Assembly (NCBI GenBank): GCA_964541895.1
Contig: CAZISM010000012.1
Span: forward strand, 11,026-75,025
Origin: CAZISM01 sp964541895
Lineage (GTDB): Bacteria > Zhuqueibacterota > Zhuqueibacteria > Residuimicrobiales > Residuimicrobiaceae
Reading direction: 5' to 3'
DNA: 64,000 nucleotides
Translations under genes and position numbers: made by a program
Shown: one piece after another, positions 18,315-28,589 of the stretch
Position numbering within the stretch: the first letter of the stretch is position 1
Layout of the letters: every line of letters begins with the position of its first letter
Notes under the pieces: generated by a model
The model's database searches: none
What the model was told of the DNA's origin: nothing
What the model saw: the letters and a program-made list of their open reading frames with translations, nothing else

Positions 18315-19874
18315 TTACATGATCACGGCCAGTTTTTGCACCCATGCCGACACCGAGGTCTCCAGCTTGTAGAGATACAGGCCCGATGGCAGCCCGGCGG
18401 CCGAAAAGGGGTATCGATGCGCGCCGGCGTCCAGCGTCTGATCCACGATCGTGGCGACCTCTCGCCCTAAAAGATCGTATACCGCCAGACGGACGCGTTG
18501 CGAGCGCGCCAGCGTAAACGAGATAAACGTCTGCGCATTGAATGGATTGGGATAATTCTGCTCCAGCCGGCTATCCAGGTCGATCCTGTTTTTCGGCACA
18601 CGGGTGGAGTTCTGTTTTACCTGAAAGCAGTGCACCACACATTTTTCTTCATCAGCCAGGCGCTCGAAAAAATAAAAAAGGCCACGGCGGCGGTCAAAGC
18701 AGCAGGCGCCGACGCAGTTGGACTTGTAGCGATCATGTTCGTACCCGGGACGGATCAGGTACGGATTCAGATTCATCACTGCATAGGGCTGCGGCCACCA
18801 GGCCGCCTTTTTGCCTTGCGCCACCTGCGCCAGATCCTGGGGATCATAAAAAAGTATCTGCGCCTGTATACTGTCAGCCCACCAGCCGCGTTGATCGTGG
18901 GGAGGATCCGACACCGGCGGATAGGGTCCGTTTTCAGGCCACACCACACCGTTGCTGAACCCATACCAGCAATGTCCCATGGCTTTGGTGCCGATAAAAA
19001 TGACCGCCGCCTGCCCGCCGGCCGTCAGCCAGGCGCCGCCGGACCACTCATCCGGATGCTTGCAATATGCCATATCAGTGGAATCATTATTGGCTACCTC
19101 CGGACTGCCGGGCTGCAGCCGGCCATAGGTCAACAGCTGGGTGATCTGCACGATCTCGCTCTGTGGCGGCGGTGGATCATCGCCGGCCCAGGGCGCATAG
19201 GCAAACAGAGCCGGCCCGTGGCCGCCCCAGCCGCCATCCCGAAACCGGCCGGTGGCCAGCCGCTTGCCGCCGGCATACGCATTCGCCCACTCTTCGGGTA
19301 TTTCAAAGAGATAATCGTTGGTGATGTAATTGGTCAACTTCCCCATAAACCACGGACCCTTTGGTGCCGGCGACGACAAACTCAGTTCACACCAGCCATG
19401 GGACGGCACCAGGTCAAACTGAAAATGCTGCCCCCAGCAAAAATGCAGTTTTCCGGTTCGTTGCGTGCCCATGGCCGGCAGATATTCCAGGTCCGCCCGG
19501 GCGATTTCCAGCGGCCCGAACATCTGGCCGGTGATATCGGCAAACGGCTGCAGAGTCGTGGCGACCGCTAACTGATTCAGGTCGCGACTGCTCCCCGGCA
19601 CCGGGATGCTGATCTCAGATACCTGCTGATGGTGATCATGGCCGATGGCAAAGATAGAGCCGGGGAAACCGTCGTTTGCGCCGCCAGGGTCACCTCCCGG
19701 ATAATAGGTGGCGCCATAGCCGCTAAAGTTCCAATCCGAACCGCCGGAAGGCCCGGGCAATCGAAAAGCACCGAGATAGTTCAGATCCGACGGTTGCAGC
19801 CGTTGCGAAAAGGTCGGCGGGACCAGGGCCATCACCATCAGTGTCAACATCATTCCACAGCTTTTTCTTTTCAT
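18315..19874 (-). CDS. Secreted protein with type IX secretion C-terminal sorting domain
   Basis: Starting at ATG 19872-19874 the product has 519 residues with a signal peptide ('KRKSCGMMLTLMVMALVPPTFS'). The main domain (about 25-420) opens 'LQPSDLNYLGAFRLPGP' and is rich in Gly, Trp and Tyr; it resembles a propeller-like DUF4185/exo-type domain but I cannot name a catalytic function. The last 85 residues are a type IX sorting domain: 'LEQNYPNPFNAQT', 'LAVYDLLGREVATIVDQTLDAGAHRY', 'LPSGLYLYKLET'. The frame stays open 33 codons upstream but only from the ATG given is there a signal peptide. It is likely exported to the surface, and sits 125 bp downstream of another type IX substrate. Confidence 0.85.
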   Translation of the reverse strand: MKRKSCGMMLTLMVMALVPPTFSQRLQPSDLNYLGAFRLPGPSGGSDWNFSGYGATYYPGGDPGGANDGFPGSIFAIGHDHHQQVSEISIPVPGSSRDLNQLAVATTLQPFADITGQMFGPLEIARADLEYLPAMGTQRTGKLHFCWGQHFQFDLVPSHGWCELSLSSPAPKGPWFMGKLTNYITNDYLFEIPEEWANAYAGGKRLATGRFRDGGWGGHGPALFAYAPWAGDDPPPPQSEIVQITQLLTYGRLQPGSPEVANNDSTDMAYCKHPDEWSGGAWLTAGGQAAVIFIGTKAMGHCWYGFSNGVVWPENGPYPPVSDPPHDQRGWWADSIQAQILFYDPQDLAQVAQGKKAAWWPQPYAVMNLNPYLIRPGYEHDRYKSNCVGACCFDRRRGLFYFFERLADEEKCVVHCFQVKQNSTRVPKNRIDLDSRLEQNYPNPFNAQTFISFTLARSQRVRLAVYDLLGREVATIVDQTLDAGAHRYPFSAAGLPSGLYLYKLETSVSAWVQKLAVIM

Positions 19875-19999
19875 TTCATGCACCAGACAGGTTAATCCCA
19901 ATCCCCGATGGCCGGCCGAATCGCCCGTTTGTCCCTCGATTCGGCCGGCAGCGTCTGCTTTCATTCTCCCCACAGAGAACTGAGAAATGACAATCCCGG

Positions 20000-22900
20000 C
20001 TATTGCAGCAGGATCATTTTTTTAATGGCCGAAAATTCATTGATGTGAATTTTATAAAAATAAACACCGGAAGAGAGGGTGTTATTTCGATACTTGATTT
20101 CATGCCAACCCGATTCACAGGTTTGATCCAACAGCACGGCGACCGAGCGGCCGATAAGATCGAACAGTTCGATGCGCACCCGACCAGCCTCCCTGACGCC
20201 GAACCGTATGGTGGTTGACGGATTGAACGGATTGGGATGATTTTGCAGCAACGCGTATTCCACCGGCGCCTGGGTTGTTTCCTGCCGCACGCGTGTCGTC
20301 ACGCCCCGGGAAAATTCCGAGGTATTGCCCGCGGCATCGGTGGCGGTGGCGGTAACAACCGGTCCGGCCGGCATGCCGTTCCAAACGAATCGTCCGTCTG
20401 CGTCCGCCGTCACCGACGCTTCAAAGATATCGCCCTCGTCATCCTGGGTGGAAAAGATTTCCACCACGCTGTTAGGCGGCGCCGTGCCGCTGACCGGCGA
20501 CATGCCGGTGATCGTGGGAGCCGCCAGTCTCTGATTGCCTGCCTGCAACTCGATACCGATATAGCCATTCTGATAGATCCGGTTTTGCGTTATGGTGTTA
20601 AAGGCGGTGGCCGGTTCCATAACGCGGACTCCGCATTCGCCGTTAAATGCAATATGGTTGCCGGGACCGATGAGGTTATGATTGGCGCCGTATCCCATAA
20701 AAACTCCCAGAGTCCCGTTCGGCAAAGCCACTGTACCGGACGAATCTGTTCCAATAAAATTTCCTGCTACCTTGTTGTCGACAGCGCCCTGGCCCATATA
20801 AAACCCGGCCCGGCCATTAGCGGAAACAACGTTGCCTTGGCCTGGTTCCAATCCTCCAATGATGTTAATGGCGGAGGTTATGAACACTCCATAGTCGCTG
20901 TTTGGCAGCGGCGTATCACCGGCCGGCCCCACACCGATATGGTTGCCCTGAACGGTGCAAAAGGTGCTCCAGATTGAACCTAATAGAATTCCTTTTCTGT
21001 TACCGGAGATGAGATTGCGGTCACCAACCTGGGCTCCACCTATGAAAGCAAATGCAGCCGAGTCGTAGACGGCAACGCCGGTGCTATTCCCCAACGCCAT
21101 TCTCCCGTCCGCTGAAGTCCCAATACGGTTGCCGATGATGCGGGTGCTGTCACAGCCGCGACCATGCAGCGCTACACCTTCCGTCACATGACCGGAAAGA
21201 ACGTTGCCAGGACCGATGATATTGCCCGAACAATGAGAAAGAATCATAACGCCGATCCCACCTTTCAGTGTATCATCGCCCGTTCTCTTTAAGCCGATAT
21301 AATTGCCCAGTATTTGATTATACCTAGAGGCATTTTCCAACTGGATCGCTATACTGCGCAAACCGGCAATGATGTTGCGCTGCGAAGGATCGAGGCCGCC
21401 GATGATGTTATAACTGGCGCTTGAGCAAATGATGGCCGTTCTCGTATTGCCCTTGCGTTGCATCCCCGACGCATCGGTGCCAAGATAACAGCCCATGATT
21501 TTATTGCCATCGCCATCCAGTTTCAGCAACGTGCTGGTAAAGTTGTTGAGCACCAATCCCTGCAGAGTGTTTTCATTGCCGAGCAATCCCACCGCCCAGC
21601 TGTCCGGAATCGCGGTGCCATCGATGACAATTTCCGGTCCGTTGGGATTGACATCGTAGCCGATGAATCGAGACTGTGACGCGCCGTATACGATAGTTCC
21701 GGTATAAAAAAGATTCAAAGGATTGGAAGTGGGGCGTATGGTCCAGGTACCGGTGGCGGCGTCATAACCTGGGTCGGAAAGCGGGATCCTGAACAAAACG
21801 CTGTCAACGCCGGCGTGTTCGTCAGCCTCTTTGAGGGCCTGGCGCAACGACCCGGCTCCCGAGTCCTTGGTGTTGGTGACCACAAAACCGGAGACCACTG
21901 TGGTGGGCAAAGCCAGATGGAGTTTCCCCAGCGCCTTGGCCGATTCCCAGAGAAAACCGAACGGCCACTCTGCCGCATAGCCATAATGGTAGGGATAGAA
22001 ATGACCCGGGTCGTTGATCCATATGGCAAAACCCATGGTGCGCCCGGCGGCGTTGGCCACAGGGATGGCCAGTTCGTACTGCACATGACCGCTGGCAACG
22101 GAAATCTTGGCCGGCAGAGTGGGCAAGGCCACCGGGGTGGCAAAGGTCAAATGATTGGGATACTCGCCGGCATAACCGGTGAACCAACCACCGACCGAGT
22201 TGACAATGATGGCGCCTTCATTACCCGGCAAAGTTGCCGGCCAGGCTTCGTTATTATTGAAATCATAAACGATGTCCAACTGGTTGTTGCCATCAATAAA
22301 AGTATCAACCGTGTCGTCCACGGCGATATAGAGCGTATTTTGGTTGTTCTTTACCAGTAGTTCGATGGCCACTTTGGAGCGGGAAGTGACGATATCGATT
22401 TTTCTGGCGTCATACCATTCCATCGGATTGATCACGCCGTCGATGGTGGGCTCAGTCACAGCCCATAACGAATTAAGACGCTGGCCTTCTGCATTCGGAA
22501 TTGCACTGACGATCCGGGAGGGCCCGTCGGTGCCGGCCGCATCTGCAGCCACCTTGTAATAATAGGTCGCACCGTTACTGACCGCTGTATCAAGCCAGTC
22601 CCGCATGATCGCGCCGTGGCTGCCCCGCAGAGTCAGATCCACTGCAGCGACCTGTACGAACGGTCCACTGTTGGAGGTGGCTCGACTGATGGTATATTTG
22701 GTGATATCCTCACGACCATAGGGCGGGTCCCAGGTTAACGGCACCCGCCCGTTGAATCCGGAGCCGGCGGTTACATTGAGAGGGACTCTGGCGCCGTACC
22801 AATTGCCATAGATGTCGCTATGGCCGTTGCGCATGTCCGCCCAGGCCAGGGTATGGATCCCTTCCATGCCGATGGCCAGACAGGTTGCATTCTTGCTGCT

Positions 22901-23977
22901 GGCGGTCTCACTGCGACGGACATGAGCGCCTTCCGGATTGCCGGCATGGTCAAATGATCGTGTATAGATATTAATCAAGCTGGTCGATTGGGCGGCAAAG
23001 GCAATCACATAGCCGTTGGACAGCCGGGGCGATATGCAGGACATCTGTGCGACCTCAATGGGATCGCCGGCCGTGGCATCAGGCACTCTGAATTCCTTAT
23101 CGAGGGCATGATTGGTAGCTGATACGAAACGCGCATACACCGAAGGCATGGCCCCGTACTGCCACGATACCATATAATCACCATTGAACTGCAGGGCGAC
23201 GGAAGGTCGCGAAGCCATGGGCGCGCCGGCGGCATGGTGGCTGACCAGCACATTCCCCTCGATGGGTGTGCCCTGGGCCGAATATCGCTGCGCGTAAATG
23301 GCATAGGTTCCTGTCGGCGGCGTATAATCCCGGCCGTCCTCCCACACCACGATGAATTCATTATTATATCCTGTCGCAACGGCGGGAGCCTGCTGAGCGC
23401 CACGCGCCTCGCTGTTGATGCGCAGGTTGCTGCCGGAGGCCCGATACAGATAATCGAAACGCTGCAGGTAGACCTCCGTTGCGGCGCCCTCCCTGCTATC
23501 CTGCCAGCAGACGATGGTGTTTTCATTATAGTCTACGGCCACTGCGGGATTCATGCGGCCGGCGCCGGTGACCGAGTTGACCTTGATGGCGGATGTCAAG
23601 GCCACACCGTTGGCGGCAAACCATCTCACATAGACGTCGTTGCCGGTGGTGCTGCTGTCTTCCCAAACCAGGGCAAACTCGCCCCGCTCTGAAACGGCCA
23701 CACGCGGCCGCACCTTTTTACCGGCTGTGGTCGGAGTGAGCAGCAGGTTGGTGCGGATCCGTTGCCCTTTCGGGCTGACGATTTGGCCATAGATGCGCGG
23801 CGATCCATCCCGATAATCCTCCCAGCATAACACCAAAAATCCTTGAAGGTTAGCCGCCATGGCCGGATTTTTTTGCACCGTGGTGCCGGTGTCATCGTTC
23901 ATTCGTTGATCAGCAGCATGCAACGAAAAAACAATACTTTGACCCAACACCAGCAAAAGAGGAAATAGCCGTTTCAT
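20000..23977 (-). CDS. Large multidomain surface protein with beta-helix and type IX sorting domain
   Basis: A 1325-residue secreted protein. Approximate order: signal peptide 1-22; beta-propeller-like repeats 25-395 with recurring 'VVWEDGRD' and 'CWQDSREG' motifs; a fibronectin-III-like domain 400-490; a CBM9-like domain 499-689 ('TEPTIDGVINPMEWYDA'); a right-handed beta-helix 696-1139 that starts with the 'VTNTKDSGAGSLRQALKEAD' signature and has repeated 'GNxIG' turns; an Ig-like domain; and a type IX sorting domain from about 1237 ('LLQNHPNPFNPSTTIRFGV'). AAAGGAG supports the ATG. Such proteins bind or display on the cell surface. No enzymatic motif was identified. Confidence 0.9.
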   Translation of the reverse strand: MKRLFPLLLVLGQSIVFSLHAADQRMNDDTGTTVQKNPAMAANLQGFLVLCWEDYRDGSPRIYGQIVSPKGQRIRTNLLLTPTTAGKKVRPRVAVSERGEFALVWEDSSTTGNDVYVRWFAANGVALTSAIKVNSVTGAGRMNPAVAVDYNENTIVCWQDSREGAATEVYLQRFDYLYRASGSNLRINSEARGAQQAPAVATGYNNEFIVVWEDGRDYTPPTGTYAIYAQRYSAQGTPIEGNVLVSHHAAGAPMASRPSVALQFNGDYMVSWQYGAMPSVYARFVSATNHALDKEFRVPDATAGDPIEVAQMSCISPRLSNGYVIAFAAQSTSLINIYTRSFDHAGNPEGAHVRRSETASSKNATCLAIGMEGIHTLAWADMRNGHSDIYGNWYGARVPLNVTAGSGFNGRVPLTWDPPYGREDITKYTISRATSNSGPFVQVAAVDLTLRGSHGAIMRDWLDTAVSNGATYYYKVAADAAGTDGPSRIVSAIPNAEGQRLNSLWAVTEPTIDGVINPMEWYDARKIDIVTSRSKVAIELLVKNNQNTLYIAVDDTVDTFIDGNNQLDIVYDFNNNEAWPATLPGNEGAIIVNSVGGWFTGYAGEYPNHLTFATPVALPTLPAKISVASGHVQYELAIPVANAAGRTMGFAIWINDPGHFYPYHYGYAAEWPFGFLWESAKALGKLHLALPTTVVSGFVVTNTKDSGAGSLRQALKEADEHAGVDSVLFRIPLSDPGYDAATGTWTIRPTSNPLNLFYTGTIVYGASQSRFIGYDVNPNGPEIVIDGTAIPDSWAVGLLGNENTLQGLVLNNFTSTLLKLDGDGNKIMGCYLGTDASGMQRKGNTRTAIICSSASYNIIGGLDPSQRNIIAGLRSIAIQLENASRYNQILGNYIGLKRTGDDTLKGGIGVMILSHCSGNIIGPGNVLSGHVTEGVALHGRGCDSTRIIGNRIGTSADGRMALGNSTGVAVYDSAAFAFIGGAQVGDRNLISGNRKGILLGSIWSTFCTVQGNHIGVGPAGDTPLPNSDYGVFITSAINIIGGLEPGQGNVVSANGRAGFYMGQGAVDNKVAGNFIGTDSSGTVALPNGTLGVFMGYGANHNLIGPGNHIAFNGECGVRVMEPATAFNTITQNRIYQNGYIGIELQAGNQRLAAPTITGMSPVSGTAPPNSVVEIFSTQDDEGDIFEASVTADADGRFVWNGMPAGPVVTATATDAAGNTSEFSRGVTTRVRQETTQAPVEYALLQNHPNPFNPSTTIRFGVREAGRVRIELFDLIGRSVAVLLDQTCESGWHEIKYRNNTLSSGVYFYKIHINEFSAIKKMILLQ

Positions 23978-24141
23978 ATTCTGCTCCTTTTAAAGGTCGG
24001 CTGGTTGGCAGTTACAGCTTTACTATTAGTCGAGCAGAACGGGACCGATTTTTAATGATTTCGAAAAATTCTGCGACGCGAGAGGCCGGATTCCGACAGA
24101 TCGATGGCGCCGCTTGAACCTGGCATAGGGGGCTTGCCGGA

Positions 24142-27100
24142 TCAGTCGCCTATCAGTACGAATCCGCTCCACATCATGGGAGCGGCTGTGGCGGGATTTT
24201 TTATCATGGCCAGTTTAGCTGTACGAGCGGCCGCCGTACAGGAGCGATCAGCCAGCAGGTCTGCATAAAAAGCGGTCATAAAATCCCGGGTATGACGATC
24301 AGAGATCTTCCATAATGAAACCAGGACCCGTCGCGCGCCGGAATACAAAAATCCCCGGGTCAACGACATCAACCCTTCGCCGGCTCTAAGGGTACCCATG
24401 CCGCTTTCACAGCTGCCGAGCACCAGCAGATCGGCGTCCAGCGCCAGATTGAACGTTTCCGCGGCATAGAGCACACCGTCTTCTTTGTGATCTGTGTCCG
24501 GAGAAAAAATCAATCCGGACAGTTGCGGCACACTCTCGTTGATCAGGCCATGGGTGGCCACATGAACCAGGCGATGCGCCCCTGCCGATGCCTTGAACTG
24601 TTTTTCGGTAGCCTGATCGTGCATATAGCCGGTCGCCTTTTTATTCTGCTGTTCGAACAGCGCCATAATGGTCTGAACTTCATCCTCTGAATAGCGCAGT
24701 TCATTGAAACGGCGGCCGTCGATGCTGATGGAACGATAGCTGCTGTCGTACGCGCTCCTGCTTCTCAGCTCAGCCAATACCGGCGCAGCCAGTGTGCTGT
24801 CCCTGAACACCGGAGCAAAGCCGAGAAAATCGCCGCGCTCCGGCCGGAGCGATGCACCGCGCTCCTTCTCCATTCCATGCCGGTAGAGCAGGGCGGAATA
24901 GTGGTAGCTGATGTCAAACCCGTTGATCAGATACGGCAGGCTGGAATAGTTGGCGTTGCCGGCCTTGACCGGTTTTTGCAGGAGCGCTTCAAACGGCACC
25001 TTGTACAATTCGCCGTGCGGAATGATGAGCAGTCGCGTGACCGCCGCCAGGTTCTTCTGCTGCGGTCGCAGCAGCTTTTCATGGAGCCGGTGGCTGTGTG
25101 AAAGGAACCCGCCTTTATCCATTTTTTTGATGGAGCGGGTCAGTGCGCTGATGGTGTTGACAAAATTCGAATCAATGGCGGTGACAGAGCCGTCGAGTCC
25201 CTTGCGGGTGACTGTGAAGCAGTAGAGGGTATTGGCCGAATCCATATAGTAATCCAGCAGCGCGGTCCCTTCATTCATGCCGGCCTGCAGGGAGGCTATG
25301 TTCAGCGGTCGGGCATCCTGGAACAGTTGCGCATATTCGGGATATTCACGGCCAAAACGGACACGGAGGAGGCGATGGCGTTCGTGAGCGGCAAAGAGAT
25401 TATCGCTGTACTCCCGCAGTCGAAGAGTATCTTTTTTTACGCCCTTTTGCTGTTCCTTCTGCTGCCTGGTTTCATAAAAGGTAATATCGGCACGTGTCTC
25501 ACGCTCCAGATTCAGCAGGCTGTCCGGTACTCCGGCAAACCTGCGTGCCTGGGTTTCCTGAACGAGATGCCACAGCACGGCGGATTTCGCCTTTTCACAC
25601 ATGACAAAGGCGGTCTGCAGAAACGAGTTCTCTCCCGTGTTTTTCCACAGCTGCATGGCGGTGCGGACGGCGCGATCATAGATAAAATTTACCTCTTCTG
25701 AGGTTTCCAGTTTTGATTCTGTCCCTTCATAGCGATCCAGCAGGTGATCGAGCAGATCCGCTGCCAGGGTGCAGGTCTGCAGGCAAGCTGTCAGGTCCCC
25801 CTGGTCCAGGGTCACCCGGTGATAATACTCTTCCAGCGTCCGGCCTTTTTGGGCCAGGACATCAACAACGGCCCGGCTGGCCTGCAGCGATGCCGGCGCG
25901 GGATTTTCATGATAATGCTGCGGGTGGAACGTTCCCGAGAGGCGGCAAAGCGCCGCCTGAATTTGCGCAAAGGTTTTTCCCCACTCTTTTTGTTCCATGT
26001 AGATCATAGCCCGCCGCCGGTCAATGACCGTAAGCGCCGGATAGGCGGTGCCCATCGCGGCCGAGAGCAATGAATCGGCGCGGTCGTAATCATGCAGGGC
26101 TTGACTCCATTCCTTCCTGGCTGCGTGCAAATCGCCCAAATCCTGATGGGCGTGGCCGATCATATAATAGCGTGCCCCGTGCCGGGCGACGAGAAGGTCG
26201 ATCCCCTTGTCATAGTGGGCAAGGGCCGAGTCGAGCTGACCGGCTGCGCTGAACATATCCGCCACCTTGTTGTGTCGTGTGGCAACCAGGGGATGCTGTT
26301 CACCCAGCACTTTGCTGTCGATGGTCAAAGCCTTTTGTGCAAAAACGAGAGCGGCCGCCGGCTCACCCTTGCGCAAATAAAGACTGCTCATCATCTCGTA
26401 ACAGCGCGTCACCTCCACATGGTTTTCACCGTAGGCTTTCAGGCTGATGGCGAGCGATTGATCGAAATACTGCAGCGCGAGATCCAGATCGCCGCGCAGC
26501 TGGTAGGCAGAGCCGATCTTTTGGTAGCTGCCGGCGATCACCGGGTGATGTTCCTTGTACACCTGCCGTCGCAGCGCCAGGGCTTGCCGATAAAAGTCCA
26601 GCGCCTGGTCATAATCGCCGCGCATATAATGCACATTGCCCACATTGTTTAAAGAGTTGGCGATGCTGGGATCGCTCGCCGGCATGGTTTGCCGTTTGAG
26701 GTCAAGGCCGCGCGTGAAATCATCGAGGGCGCGATCAAAATAGCCCTTTTCAAAATGGATGATGCCGCGATTATTCCAATACTGGGCCATGTGCGCGTTC
26801 TCTTCGCCAAACAGGGCTCGAATGACTTTGGCCCCTTCCTCGTAGCAGGCCAGCGCGCGATCGTAATCGCCGCGGGCATACCGGCACACGCCCAGCCGCT
26901 GCCAGGACTCGCTGACCTTGATATGGATATCCCCGAGATGTTTCTTGCGCAGCTGCAGCGCCGTTTCAGCCATGGCCGTCGCTTTTTCATATTCGCCGCG
27001 GTCGTAGAGAATGACGCCGGTGCTGGCGCAGTTTTCTCCGTATTCGGGGCTGTCTTCCCCTTTTTGAAGGCGAATGATGTGGGCGGATTTCTCCAGGTAG

Positions 27101-27651
27101 GCCAGGCTTGATTTATAGTCCCCTTGACTATGAAACGCGGATCCGATCAGATCGTACACCTTGGCGATGAACAGAGAAGAATCGCCGTTCAGCGTGCGGT
27201 AAGCCGAGGCCGCCTGCAGAAAGGACTCGATGGCCTTGCTGTGATCGTTGCGGCCGTTATACCAGGAGCCGTAACAAACGTAGAGATCGGCTTGTTGCGG
27301 AGTCAGGGACTTTTGATAACGTGCGATCCACTCTTCGGCCACCTTGATGGAGGCCATGGCGGCATCGTACGATCTGAGCCTGATCAGGCTTTTGCTGTAG
27401 AGGCTGCGGCAGTCGAGCGTGCGCGCTATCGTTTTGGCCGCCCGTGTTTTTTCCGCTGCGGCCGTAAAATCGGCCAATGCTTTTTGGGAGTAATAGTGGG
27501 CGCTGTCGTATCGAACCGTATTGTAAAAGGTGCCGGCGCGGCGAAAATTCTCATGCGCCTCCAGGGTGTCGGCAACGTGTGCCCGGGGGTGTGAAAAAAC
27601 CAGAGCAGTCCAAAACCAGAGTAAAACGGCCAGCCTTCGCCATTGTTTCAT
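24142..27651 (-). CDS. Secreted TPR-CHAT protein (caspase-like peptidase fold)
   Basis: From ATG 27649-27651 the product has 1169 residues; an ATG four codons earlier is also possible. A signal peptide ('MKQWRRLAVLLWFWTALVFS') is followed by about eleven tetratricopeptide repeats to residue 560 ('YWNNRGIIHFEKGYFDRALDDF' type), a helical linker, and a C-terminal CHAT domain. The caspase-like dyad is complete: His in 'LVHVATHGLIN' (about residue 1034) and Cys in 'LVLGSCESGMGT' (about 1081), followed by 'GEGLMSLTRGFLYSGARRVLVSLW'. CHAT proteases cleave partner proteins after sensing by their repeat domains. Export from the cytoplasm is unusual for well-studied examples. No obvious partner gene adjoins. 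Confidence 0.93.
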   Translation of the reverse strand: MKQWRRLAVLLWFWTALVFSHPRAHVADTLEAHENFRRAGTFYNTVRYDSAHYYSQKALADFTAAAEKTRAAKTIARTLDCRSLYSKSLIRLRSYDAAMASIKVAEEWIARYQKSLTPQQADLYVCYGSWYNGRNDHSKAIESFLQAASAYRTLNGDSSLFIAKVYDLIGSAFHSQGDYKSSLAYLEKSAHIIRLQKGEDSPEYGENCASTGVILYDRGEYEKATAMAETALQLRKKHLGDIHIKVSESWQRLGVCRYARGDYDRALACYEEGAKVIRALFGEENAHMAQYWNNRGIIHFEKGYFDRALDDFTRGLDLKRQTMPASDPSIANSLNNVGNVHYMRGDYDQALDFYRQALALRRQVYKEHHPVIAGSYQKIGSAYQLRGDLDLALQYFDQSLAISLKAYGENHVEVTRCYEMMSSLYLRKGEPAAALVFAQKALTIDSKVLGEQHPLVATRHNKVADMFSAAGQLDSALAHYDKGIDLLVARHGARYYMIGHAHQDLGDLHAARKEWSQALHDYDRADSLLSAAMGTAYPALTVIDRRRAMIYMEQKEWGKTFAQIQAALCRLSGTFHPQHYHENPAPASLQASRAVVDVLAQKGRTLEEYYHRVTLDQGDLTACLQTCTLAADLLDHLLDRYEGTESKLETSEEVNFIYDRAVRTAMQLWKNTGENSFLQTAFVMCEKAKSAVLWHLVQETQARRFAGVPDSLLNLERETRADITFYETRQQKEQQKGVKKDTLRLREYSDNLFAAHERHRLLRVRFGREYPEYAQLFQDARPLNIASLQAGMNEGTALLDYYMDSANTLYCFTVTRKGLDGSVTAIDSNFVNTISALTRSIKKMDKGGFLSHSHRLHEKLLRPQQKNLAAVTRLLIIPHGELYKVPFEALLQKPVKAGNANYSSLPYLINGFDISYHYSALLYRHGMEKERGASLRPERGDFLGFAPVFRDSTLAAPVLAELRSRSAYDSSYRSISIDGRRFNELRYSEDEVQTIMALFEQQNKKATGYMHDQATEKQFKASAGAHRLVHVATHGLINESVPQLSGLIFSPDTDHKEDGVLYAAETFNLALDADLLVLGSCESGMGTLRAGEGLMSLTRGFLYSGARRVLVSLWKISDRHTRDFMTAFYADLLADRSCTAAARTAKLAMIKNPATAAPMMWSGFVLIGD

Positions 27652-27787
27652 ATCGCATTCCATCCCGTTAGAATTCGATACTGCCAGCCGCTGTCAGAAG
27701 GGCTGAAAATTTTCAAGGCCTGGGCAGCGCGGCAGGGTATGCGCCTGCCGGCCGCTCAGGCCTTTGCACGTGGAATCGTGGCGCCTG

Positions 27788-28411
27788 TTATGGCAGCGGT
27801 TTTACCTTGATGTCCTTGTAATACACCAGGCTCTTGGGATCGTGTCCCTGAAAACAAAACGTACCGCTGGAGATTTTTCTGCCCGGCCAGCCCTTGTAAT
27901 TGACATTGTCCGGTTCGGTGAAATCGACAATCACTTTGCCGTTGGTCTTGACAATGACGTGCTTGTCTTTAACGATGATGGTCTGCTCAAACCATTCATT
28001 GTCTTTCGCCGAGGGTTCCTTGATGTTCAGGACATCGTACAGGCTGCAGGTCCGGATCCAGTCGGTGTGGCTGTTGTTGATCTGGGTTTCGTAGCCTTTT
28101 TTCGGCCAGTCGGTCTCCTGGTATTCGGTGTGAAAATAAATGCCCGAGTTGGAGCCCGGCGTCGTCATCACCTTGGCCTTGAATTCAAAATTTTTAAAAT
28201 TGGCGTTTTCCACCGGTCCGACATAATAGAGATGGCTGCGGTTGCCGTGCACGACGATCACGCCATCCTTGACCGAAAAGGTGTCTTTATTCTCGCTGGC
28301 CTTCCAGCCGTCCAGATTTTTGCCGTTGAACAGCGTGTACCATTTTTCTTTTGCCATCAGGGGTGCACACAATAGTGCCAGCATCAGAAAAAAAACGACT
28401 GCTTTGTTCAT
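27788..28411 (-). CDS. DUF1080 / 3-keto-glycoside hydrolase-lyase family protein
   Basis: A 207-residue exported protein with a clean signal peptide ('MNKAVVFFLMLALLCAPLMA') and a single concanavalin-like DUF1080 domain: 'WYTLFNGKNLDGWKASEN', 'SNSGIYFHTEYQ', 'YETQINNSHTD', 'WFEQTIIVKDKHVIVKTNGK'. Characterised members cleave 3-keto-glucosides made by a partner oxidoreductase. GGAGT before the ATG supports the start. The paralogue at 47792 keeps the same fold with low identity. Upstream on the same strand are a DUF6807 gene, a Gfo/Idh/MocA oxidoreductase and a rhamnosidase, which fits an oxidation-cleavage sequence. Confidence 0.92.
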   Translation of the reverse strand: MNKAVVFFLMLALLCAPLMAKEKWYTLFNGKNLDGWKASENKDTFSVKDGVIVVHGNRSHLYYVGPVENANFKNFEFKAKVMTTPGSNSGIYFHTEYQETDWPKKGYETQINNSHTDWIRTCSLYDVLNIKEPSAKDNEWFEQTIIVKDKHVIVKTNGKVIVDFTEPDNVNYKGWPGRKISSGTFCFQGHDPKSLVYYKDIKVKPLP

Positions 28412-28589
28412 ACTTGACTCCGTTGCTTTAATGGGGATCCTTAGTTTGTTTCGAGCTATTTATTATCGTATCACAAATGGTGTTTCGCGCAAAAGGTCTT
28501 TGAATTCCGGGTGTCGCGCTTTCGCGACCCCGGGTGTTCCATAGCTGCTTGATAATGCAAAGCGGGACACCCGGCGTTGCCGCCCCCGG

